Part shown: positions 43,731 to 50,136 of the stretch, in pieces
Position numbering within the stretch: position 1 is the first letter of the stretch
Layout: each line of letters begins with the position of its first letter
From: Achromobacter sp. Marseille-Q4962
GTDB taxonomy: Bacteria; Pseudomonadota; Gammaproteobacteria; Burkholderiales; Burkholderiaceae_B
Length of the DNA stretch: 64,000 nucleotides
Direction: 5' to 3'
NCBI RefSeq assembly: GCF_943737005.1
Contig: NZ_CALSFU010000007.1
Span: forward strand, 151,116-215,115
Position numbers and translations under genes: made by a program
Notes under the pieces: generated by a model
Told to the model about the DNA's origin: nothing
Databases searched by the model: none
The model's input: only the letters and a program-made list of their open reading frames with translations

Positions 43731-45206
43731 ATGTTCGACCTCTTCCACGGCCTGGATTTCTGGGTCGGCCTCAGTCTCGTGCTGGCGCTCGCCTTCGTGC
43801 TGGCCTTCGAATTCATCAACGGTTTTCACGACACGGCCAACGCCGTGGCCACGGTCATCTACACCAAGGCCATGCCGCCGCACCTGGCCGTGGTGCTCTC
43901 CGGCATTTTCAACTTCCTGGGCGTACTGCTGGGCGGCGTGGGCGTGGCCTACGCCATCGTGCACCTGCTGCCGGTGGAACTGCTCATCAATGTGGATACG
44001 GGCCGCGGGCTGGCCATGGTGTTCGCCATGCTGGCCGCGGCCATCGCCTGGAACCTGGGCACCTGGTATTTCGGCATCCCGGCCTCCAGCTCGCACACGC
44101 TCATCGGCTCCATCCTGGGCGTGGGGCTGGCCAATGCGCTCATTACCGGCCTGCCCGTGGCCGACGGCGTGAACTGGGGCAAGGCCATCGACATCGGGCT
44201 GTCGCTGGTGGTTTCGCCCGTGGCGGGCTTCGTGGTGGCCGGCGCCCTGCTCCTGGTGCTGAAGCGGCTGCGGCCGCTGTCCAAGATGCACAAGACGCCC
44301 GAGCAGCGCCGCGCGCTGGACAACAAGAAGCATCCCCCCTTCTGGAACCGCCTGGTGCTGGTGCTCTCGGCCATGGGCGTGAGCTTCGTGCACGGCTCCA
44401 ACGACGGCCAGAAAGGCATCGGCCTCATCATGCTGGTGCTGATCGGCATCGTGCCCGCCAATTTCGTGCTCGACGCGGGCAGCACCACCTACCAGATCGA
44501 GCGCACCCGCGACGCCGCCACCCACCTGAGCGCGTTCTACCTGCGCAACCAGACCCTGCTCGGCGACTACCTGGCGCTCGGAAGCGCGCGCCAGACCGAC
44601 CCGCTGCCGCCCGGCTTTCGCTGCGACGCCAAGCTCACGCTGCCGACCATCGCCGCGCTGCAGGCCGACCTGCAGGGCGTGCACAACTACGCCGAGCTGC
44701 CGGCCGCCAAGCGCATCAACGTGCGGCGCTACCTGCTGTGCCTGGACGACACGGCCAAGAAAGTGGCCGCGATGCCCGACCTGCCCGCGCGCGAGCGCAC
44801 CGACCTGCAGCGCCTGCGCGCCGACCTCACCGCCACCACCGAATACGCGCCGTTCTGGGTGATCGCCGCCGTGGCGCTGGCCCTGGGCGCGGGCACCATG
44901 GTCGGCTGGCGGCGCGTGGTGCTGACCGTGGGCGAGAAAATCGGCAAGCAGGGCATGACCTACGCCCAGGGCATGTCGGCCCAGCTGACGGCGGTGGGCG
45001 CCATCGGCCTGGCCAATGTGTTCAGCCTGCCCGTCTCCACTACCCACGTGCTCTCCTCGGGCGTGGCGGGCACCATGGTGGCCAGCAAGAGCGGACTGCA
45101 CGGCAATACCGTGCGCAACATCCTGCTGGCCTGGGTGCTGACCCTGCCCGCCGCCATGCTGCTGGCGGCCGGCCTGTTCTGGGTAGGCGTGCAGATCACG
45201 GGCTGA
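43731..45206 (+). CDS. pit: Low-affinity inorganic phosphate (PiT) transporter, 491 residues
   Basis: Inner-membrane carrier for phosphate, probably as a metal-phosphate complex with protons. The two inverted PiT signatures are FINGFHDTANAVATVIYTKAM near residue 25 and SFVHGSNDGQKGIGLIMLVL near residue 220, each with the conserved N/D residues. About ten helices surround a central hydrophilic segment of about 130 residues (from residue 245) like E. coli PitA. Length is 491 against 499. No phoU-like partner is adjacent. ATG 43731 lies after a weak ribosome site. It converges with a GST gene. Confidence 0.95.
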   Translation: MFDLFHGLDFWVGLSLVLALAFVLAFEFINGFHDTANAVATVIYTKAMPPHLAVVLSGIFNFLGVLLGGVGVAYAIVHLLPVELLINVDTGRGLAMVFAMLAAAIAWNLGTWYFGIPASSSHTLIGSILGVGLANALITGLPVADGVNWGKAIDIGLSLVVSPVAGFVVAGALLLVLKRLRPLSKMHKTPEQRRALDNKKHPPFWNRLVLVLSAMGVSFVHGSNDGQKGIGLIMLVLIGIVPANFVLDAGSTTYQIERTRDAATHLSAFYLRNQTLLGDYLALGSARQTDPLPPGFRCDAKLTLPTIAALQADLQGVHNYAELPAAKRINVRRYLLCLDDTAKKVAAMPDLPARERTDLQRLRADLTATTEYAPFWVIAAVALALGAGTMVGWRRVVLTVGEKIGKQGMTYAQGMSAQLTAVGAIGLANVFSLPVSTTHVLSSGVAGTMVASKSGLHGNTVRNILLAWVLTLPAAMLLAAGLFWVGVQITG

Positions 45207-45222
45207 GCGGCCCGCGCGGAGG

Positions 45223-45849
45223 TCAGGTCGCGCCGCTCTCGCCGATGTCGCCGTCGCGCTGCAGGGCGCGGTGCATGGCCGGCCGCTGCGCCAGGCGCTC
45301 GACGTAGGCGTTGAAGACCGAGGTTTCGGGCATGAGCTTGACCCGCATCAGGTGCTGCATCGAGCCGCCCAGCACGATGTCCACGGCGGAGAACTTGTCT
45401 CCCAGGAAGAACGGACGCGACTCCAGCACGCGCGTGAGCACTTCCTCGACCTCGTCGGCCGAGGCCCAGCCCAGCGCGGCGCTGCCCGCGTGCGGCAGCT
45501 TGAACGCGCGCTCGACCAAGGCGGGCTCCAGCACCCCCGTGGAATACGAAAGCCAGGTCAGGTAGGGCCCGCGCTGGCGGTCGCCCACCACCGGCCCCAG
45601 GCCCGCCTGAGGAAACAGGTCGGTGAGATAGAGCGCGATGGCGGGCGTCTCGAACACGGGAACCCCGTCGTGGACCAGCGCCGGCACCTTGCCGTGGGGA
45701 TGAATGTCGATGTAATCGGCCGGCGGCCGGTGCCCGTCGTCGCCGCGGCGGATGGACACCATTTCGGTGTCGTACGGGACGCCCAGTTCTTCGAGCAGCC
45801 ACAGTATCCGGAAGGACCGCGAGCGCGGCGCGTGATAAAGCGTAAGCAT
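45223..45849 (-). CDS. Glutathione S-transferase family protein, 208 residues
   Basis: Cytoplasmic thioredoxin-fold transferase. The N-terminal domain (MLTLYHAPRSRSFRILWLLE, HPHGKVPALVHDGVPVFETPA) contains the cis-Pro and the E-[TS] glutathione site, and a helical C-terminal domain starts near residue 90. The active-site residue is likely Ser10 or Ser12 in APRSRS. It is typical of bacterial GSTs of unknown substrate. It stands between the convergent phosphate permease gene and the azlCD genes. Confidence 0.92.
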   Translation of the reverse strand: MLTLYHAPRSRSFRILWLLEELGVPYDTEMVSIRRGDDGHRPPADYIDIHPHGKVPALVHDGVPVFETPAIALYLTDLFPQAGLGPVVGDRQRGPYLTWLSYSTGVLEPALVERAFKLPHAGSAALGWASADEVEEVLTRVLESRPFFLGDKFSAVDIVLGGSMQHLMRVKLMPETSVFNAYVERLAQRPAMHRALQRDGDIGESGAT

Positions 45850-45904
45850 GGCCTGTCTCCGTATGGGAACCGGACCATTATGCCGTAGCGCGCCCTGCGG
45901 CGTG

Positions 45905-46258
45905 TCACCCCTGGCCCGACAGCGCCAGCAGCAGCCCGTACCCCGCCATGCCCAGCAGCACCGCCGCGCCGGTATTGCTCATCAGGCGCGAGGCCACCGC
46001 GGTGGCGGCCAGGCCGCCGGCATAGGCGCCCAGGCCCGGCATGCCCGCCCCGGCGTCCAGCAGGTCGGGCACGATGACGGCCGCCGCGATGCCCGCCAGC
46101 AGGCTCGGCCCCAGGGCCGAAAGGGCCGAGCCTTCGCGGGCGAGCCGGCGCAGCAGCCTGCTGCGCTCGGACAGCAGGAACGGCAGCGCGCGCGTCAGGT
46201 AGGTGATGACGGCCATGGCGGCGACGGCCGCCCAGAACCCCGGACCGCTCGCGTTCAT
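45905..46258 (-). CDS. azlD: AzlD-family branched-chain amino acid export subunit, 117 residues
   Basis: Small inner-membrane protein with about four helices (WAAVAAMAVITYLTRALPFL, LLAGIAAAVIVPDLLDAG, LLGMAGYGLLLAL). It is the short partner of the AzlC/YgaZ exporter. Its ATG overlaps the azlC stop by 4 bp (ATGA), so the two are coupled. Substrates of characterised homologues are branched-chain amino acids and azaleucine; the one here is inferred from the family. Confidence 0.9.
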   Translation of the reverse strand: MNASGPGFWAAVAAMAVITYLTRALPFLLSERSRLLRRLAREGSALSALGPSLLAGIAAAVIVPDLLDAGAGMPGLGAYAGGLAATAVASRLMSNTGAAVLLGMAGYGLLLALSGQG

Positions 46259-46962
46259 GCGCGCCTCCGCAGACGGAAGGCCAGGCAGCCGATGACCGCG
46301 CCCGCCAGGATGGCGAGGCTGGTGTGGCCCAGCGCGGCCAGCGCGCCCGCGCCGGCCAGGGCGGCCGCCACGGACAGACCCAGTCCGCCGCGCGCGCTCT
46401 GGCAGACCAGGGCGGTAAAAAGCGCCGGCAGCGCGAAGCGCATCACCTGCGCCAGCATGGGGAAATGGCGCTCCAGGCCGTCGCCGGCATGGGCGCCCAC
46501 GGCGGTTCCGGCGATCCAGGTAAGCCAGGCGCCCAGTCCCAGCGCCGCCATCCAGCGCCCGCGCCGCGCCGGCGCCACGCTTTCCAGGCGGTTGAACGCC
46601 GTGGCGAAGACTTCGTCGGTCAGCAGGAACGCGAGTCGCAGCCGCTCGCGAAGGGCGGGCGGAAGCAGGCGCGCCAGCAGCGGGCCGTAGAGCAGGTGCC
46701 GCACGTTGAGCAGCGAGCACAGCGCCACCACCCATATCCAGGGCGTGCCGGCCTTGATCGACGCCAGCAGCAGGAACTGGCTGGCCCCGGCGTAGATGAG
46801 CGCGGAAACCAGGATGACCTGCGGGCCCGTGAGGCCGGCGGCCGTGCCGGCGATGCCGAAGGTGACGGCTACCGGAAAGTACCCGATCATGACGGGCAGG
46901 CAGGCTTTCAGGCCGTCGAGGCGTGCGCCTGCCGGAAGCGTGGAACTGGCGGAATGCGGCAA
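46255..46962 (-). CDS. azlC: AzlC-family branched-chain amino acid permease, 235 residues
   Basis: Inner-membrane export protein with about six helices. The family signature is near the N-terminus: ACLPVMIGYFPVAVTFGIAG, GLTGPQVILVSALIYAGASQ and NVRHLLYGPLLARLL. The length is usual. It overlaps azlD by 4 bp. It lies 93 bp downstream of cbpM in the same direction, with a CTAG-flanked inverted repeat between them. Confidence 0.92.
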   Translation of the reverse strand: MPHSASSTLPAGARLDGLKACLPVMIGYFPVAVTFGIAGTAAGLTGPQVILVSALIYAGASQFLLLASIKAGTPWIWVVALCSLLNVRHLLYGPLLARLLPPALRERLRLAFLLTDEVFATAFNRLESVAPARRGRWMAALGLGAWLTWIAGTAVGAHAGDGLERHFPMLAQVMRFALPALFTALVCQSARGGLGLSVAAALAGAGALAALGHTSLAILAGAVIGCLAFRLRRRA

Positions 46963-47013
46963 GGTGAGATCCGTGGGGACGAAGCGGAAATGCGCCGGAA
47001 CGCGGCAAGGCCG

Positions 47014-47043
47014 CTAGGGCCTGTTGGCGCTGACAGGCCCTAG
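47014..47043. repeat. CTAG-flanked inverted repeat before azlC
   Basis: CTAGGGCCTGT (47014-47024) and ACAGGCCCTAG (47033-47043) form an 11-bp perfect dyad with an 8-base loop. It has no T-run. Its right half (TGACAGGCCCTAGTG) recurs with one change at 12097-12111. Confidence 0.7.
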
Positions 47044-47055
47044 TGTAGGCCAGCC

Positions 47056-47379
47056 TCACACGTCCAGGTCGGCGCCGCCCAGCGCCCGCAGCCTCGCTTT
47101 CAGGCGCCGCACCTCCTGGCTCAGGTCGAGGATCAGGGCCACGGCGTCCAGGTCGCCGCCGAAGGCATGCGCCAGCCGGCGCGCCTGCAACGCCCGCTCG
47201 AGGTCGGCGCTGTGGAAGCGCCACTCGGCCGGTTGTTCGCCGCGCGCGTTGACGATGCCGATTTCGACCAGTTGGGCCACCCACTCCACTTCGGCGCCGC
47301 AGGCGTGCGCGAGATCATCGGCGGAGAGCGGCTGCGACTTGCCCACGACGGTGGAGCTGGCGATGACGAGCTTCTTCAT
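47056..47379 (-). CDS. cbpM: Chaperone modulator CbpM, 107 residues
   Basis: Small MerR-like helical protein that binds the J-domain of CbpA and inhibits its DnaK stimulation. The protein has the CbpM features LSADDLAHACGAEVEWVAQL, then FHSADLERALQARRLAHAFG and a C-terminal coiled segment (VALILDLSQEVRRLKARLR). It begins 3 bp after the cbpA stop, the universal cbpA-cbpM order, and would share the heat-shock promoter. Confidence 0.9.
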   Translation of the reverse strand: MKKLVIASSTVVGKSQPLSADDLAHACGAEVEWVAQLVEIGIVNARGEQPAEWRFHSADLERALQARRLAHAFGGDLDAVALILDLSQEVRRLKARLRALGGADLDV

Positions 47380-47382
47380 GAA

Positions 47383-48324
47383 TCAGACCCCCATGTGGCG
47401 GCGCGGGTTGAAGGAGGGCAGCTCCTGCTGCAGCTTCCGGTAGGCCGACCGGGCGGCCTCCGTGTCGGCGGGGGGCAGCGCCACTTCCAGCACCAGGTAG
47501 AGATCGCCCGCAGGTTCGCCGGGAATGCCGCGGCCGCGCAGCCGGAGCTTGCGGCCATTGGCCGAGCCCGGCGGCACCGAAACCTCGACGGCGCCGCCGG
47601 GCGTGGGCACGTCGATGCTCGCGCCCAGCGCGGCCTCCCAGGGCGCGACCGGCACGTTCATGTACAGGTCGCGGCCGTCCACGCGGTAGCGCGGATGCGG
47701 CTTGAAGCGGATTTCCAGGTAAAGATCGCCGTTTTCGCCGCCGCCGTAGCCCGGCATGCCCTGGCCCGCCAGCCGGATGTACTGGCCTTCGCGCACGCCG
47801 GGCGGAATGCGCACGCTGAGCGTGCGCGTCTGCATGTGCGGCCGCCCCTGGGCGTCCATTTGCATGGAGCGCAGGGAGATGTCGCGCGTGGCGCCCTTGA
47901 TGGCGTCTTCGAGATCGATCTCGACCGCCGCGTGGTGGTCTTCTCCCCGGGCGCGGAATTCCTGGTGCGCGCCGCCGCGGCGGGCGCGCCCGCCGAAGAG
48001 CGAAGAGAAGAATTCGCTGAACTGGGCCTCGTCGCCCGGCGCGGCGCCGCGGTGGAATTCGAAGCCTTCGTCCCATCCGGGCGGCGGGGCGAAGCCGCCG
48101 TCGGGCGAGACGCCGGCGGCGAGATTGTCGTAGGCCAGGCGCTTTTCCTTGTCGCGCAGGACGTCGTAGGCCTCGTTGACGTCGCGCATGCGGGCCTCGG
48201 CGTCTTTTTCTTTGCTGACGTCGGGGTGGTATTTGCGGGCGAGCTTGCGATAGGCGCGCCGGATTTCATCCTCGCCGGCGGTCCGCTCCACCCCGAGGAT
48301 GCTGTAGTAGTCCTTGAACTCCAT
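47383..48324 (-). CDS. cbpA: Curved-DNA-binding J-domain co-chaperone CbpA, 313 residues
   Basis: DnaJ-like co-chaperone that stimulates DnaK and binds nucleoid DNA. The J-domain is at residues 4-70 with the HPD motif H33-P34-D35 in KYHPDVSKE. It is followed by a Gly/Phe-rich linker (GGFAPPPGWDEGFEF) and two C-terminal beta domains (about 125-300). There is no zinc finger, so it is CbpA and not DnaJ. ATG 48324 gives the family length. A sigma-32-like promoter lies 64-93 bp upstream. cbpM follows. Confidence 0.95.
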   Translation of the reverse strand: MEFKDYYSILGVERTAGEDEIRRAYRKLARKYHPDVSKEKDAEARMRDVNEAYDVLRDKEKRLAYDNLAAGVSPDGGFAPPPGWDEGFEFHRGAAPGDEAQFSEFFSSLFGGRARRGGAHQEFRARGEDHHAAVEIDLEDAIKGATRDISLRSMQMDAQGRPHMQTRTLSVRIPPGVREGQYIRLAGQGMPGYGGGENGDLYLEIRFKPHPRYRVDGRDLYMNVPVAPWEAALGASIDVPTPGGAVEVSVPPGSANGRKLRLRGRGIPGEPAGDLYLVLEVALPPADTEAARSAYRKLQQELPSFNPRRHMGV

Positions 48325-48387
48325 GTTCCAGCCCAGTGTGAGGTTGCAGCCGCGCCGGCGGCGCCGGTCCGGCCCTGAATACAAGCA

Positions 48388-48417
48388 AGATAGGGGCTGC
48401 GGCGCTTTTTTTCAATG
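48388..48417 (-). promoter_or_regulatory. Sigma-32 (heat-shock) promoter of cbpAM
   Basis: Minus strand CATTGAAA (48410-48417), a 13-bp spacer and CCCCTATCT (48388-48396) closely match CTTGAAA-N11-16-CCCCATnT. The start point would be near 48381, about 57 nt before ATG. Confidence 0.7.
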
Positions 48418-48502
48418 CGCGGCGCCCCCGCCCGTATCGCGCATAATGCCGGGACAGGCAGCCTTTGCCGCGCCTTTTCTTGTTCAGAGAGCGATATTCG
48501 AC

Positions 48503-48832
48503 ATGGAAATGAGCAACATTCCCTTCGGCACCACCGACTGGTCCGACGTGGCCCCCACCGAGCACGCCGGCGAGACGGGCATGGCCTATTGGCGCACGCG
48601 CCACTTCGGCGACCTGCGTGTGCGCATGGTGGAATACACCCCCGGCTATCTGGCGGACCACTGGTGCGCCAAGGGCCACATCCTGCTCTGCCTGGAAGGC
48701 GAGCTGCACACCGAGCTGGAGGACGGCCGCCGGTTCGTGCTCAAGCCCGGCATGAGCTACCAGGTGGCCGACGGGGCCGAACCGCACCGCTCGTCCACGG
48801 CCTCGGGCGCCAGGCTCTTCATCGTGGACTGA
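48503..48832 (+). CDS. DHCW-motif cupin-fold protein, 109 residues
   Basis: Small beta-barrel protein. The central motif YLADHWCAKGHILLCLEGEL gives the family its name, and LKPGMSYQVADGAEPHRSST supplies the second cupin motif with His. It probably binds a metal through these His and Cys residues. No enzyme activity is known for the family. ATG 48503 gives the full fold. A CATAAT box at 48442-48447 may be the -10 element. It is divergent from the cbpAM operon. Confidence 0.88.
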   Translation: MEMSNIPFGTTDWSDVAPTEHAGETGMAYWRTRHFGDLRVRMVEYTPGYLADHWCAKGHILLCLEGELHTELEDGRRFVLKPGMSYQVADGAEPHRSSTASGARLFIVD

Positions 48833-48943
48833 GGCGCACGCGCGACACGCCGCGGTTTCAATTGCGTTACCCTTGGATCTTGCGGCGGCCCCGGCCGCCC
48901 GTCCTTCCCGCCGACAGCACACCCGCCTGACCGGAGACCACAC

Positions 48944-49579
48944 TTGGGCGAGCCTTTCACGCTATATGTCGATTCGCGCTTTCTCAGCCCTTACGCCCTG
49001 TCCGCCCACGTGGCGCTGACCGAAAAAGGCGCGCCTTTCGAGGTCCGGCTCGTGGACCTCGAAGCCGGCGAACAGCGGATGCGCCCGTACCAGTGCCGCG
49101 CCCTCACCGGCCGCGTTCCCGCCCTGACCCACGGCGACTTCCATCTCACCGAATCCACCGCCATCGCGGAATATCTCGAAGAGATCTTTCCGCCGCCGGA
49201 GCACGTCCGGCTCTACCCCGCCGATCCGCGCGACCGGGCCCGGGCGCGCCAGCTCCAGGCCTGGCTGCGCAGCGACCTGGCCCCGCTGCGCGAAGAGCGG
49301 CCGACCCAGGTGGTGTTCTGGAACGAACAGCGGCCGCCGCTGGGCGACGCCGCCTGTGCGGCCTCGGCCAAACTGCTGCACGCGGCCGAGTGCCTGATCG
49401 GCGCCGGCCAGACCACGCTTTTCGGCGACTGGAGCCTGGCCGACGCCGACCTGGCCGTGGCGCTGCGCCGGCTGTGGCGCGACGACCTGCCCGACACGCT
49501 GCGCCGCTACGTGCAGGCGCAATGGGAACGGCCCTCGATGGTCCGCTGGCTCGAGCACAACGCGGCCGCCCGCGCCTGA
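48944..49579 (+). CDS. Glutathione S-transferase (YfcF-like), 211 residues
   Basis: Cytoplasmic GST with an N-terminal thioredoxin-like domain (GEPFTLYVDSRFLSPYALSA, GRVPALTHGDFHLTESTAIA) and an all-helical C-terminal domain. The Ser of SPYALSA is the likely glutathione-activating residue. The pattern with WLRSDLAPLREERPTQVVF resembles E. coli YfcF, a glutathione-dependent peroxidase-like GST. The start is TTG 48944, supported by GGAG 8-11 bp upstream. The VOC gene follows 6 bp later. Confidence 0.88.
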   Translation: MGEPFTLYVDSRFLSPYALSAHVALTEKGAPFEVRLVDLEAGEQRMRPYQCRALTGRVPALTHGDFHLTESTAIAEYLEEIFPPPEHVRLYPADPRDRARARQLQAWLRSDLAPLREERPTQVVFWNEQRPPLGDAACAASAKLLHAAECLIGAGQTTLFGDWSLADADLAVALRRLWRDDLPDTLRRYVQAQWERPSMVRWLEHNAAARA

Positions 49580-49585
49580 GCGGCC

Positions 49586-49981
49586 ATGCAGCTCCTGGAC
49601 CACCTTTCGCTCACCGTGCCCGACCTGGGCGCGGCGCGCGTCTTCTACGACGCCGTCATGGCCCCGCTGGGCGCGGCCAAGGTGTACGACCGCCCGGACG
49701 CCCTGGGCTACGGCGAGCGCTGCCGGGCCGGCAGCACCGGGCACACGTACCTCTCCGTGCTGGCCGGCGCCGCCGGCGCGCCCGGCGCGCGCAGCCATTG
49801 CTGCTTCAAGGCGCCCAGCCGCGCGGCCGTGGACGCCTTCCACGCCGCGGGCCTGGCCTCGGGCGGCGCCGACGACGGCGCGCCGGGGCTGCGGCCGCAC
49901 TACCATGCGCATTATTACGCGGCCTTCCTGCGCGACCCCGGCGGCAACCGCCTCGAAGCCGTCTGCCACGATCCGGGCTGA
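49586..49981 (+). CDS. VOC-family (glyoxalase/bleomycin-resistance fold) protein, 131 residues
   Basis: Single vicinal-oxygen-chelate domain protein. The start MQLLDHLSLTVPDLGAARVF gives the His metal ligand, and AHYYAAFLRDPGGNRLEAVC carries the C-terminal Glu ligand. The family includes lactoylglutathione lyases, dioxygenases and antibiotic-binding proteins, so the activity is open. It starts 6 bp after the GST gene, so the two form an operon. Confidence 0.88.
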   Translation: MQLLDHLSLTVPDLGAARVFYDAVMAPLGAAKVYDRPDALGYGERCRAGSTGHTYLSVLAGAAGAPGARSHCCFKAPSRAAVDAFHAAGLASGGADDGAPGLRPHYHAHYYAAFLRDPGGNRLEAVCHDPG

Positions 49982-50049
49982 GGCCCGGGCGTCTGGCAAA
50001 AACGGGGACGTATTACTTGTCAGAGTTTGACGTCCTGCTCCCCCTCGGT

Positions 50050-50064
50050 TGTTGCGATGCAACA
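50050..50064 (+). promoter_or_regulatory. Dyad TGTTGC-GAT-GCAACA before the DUF3141 operon
   Basis: A perfect 6-3-6 dyad, overlapped by a second one, ACATC-CATT-GATGT (50062-50075). TTGC-N3-GCAA resembles the TGC/GCA-type sites of PHA regulators such as PhaR, which would suit the operon, but this is inference. Confidence 0.35.
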
Positions 50065-50136
50065 TCCATTGATGTGTAATGGACCGGTGAACAGGCCAGC
50101 CATCCGCTGGCGCGAGCATATCTACAGGAGATCGCC

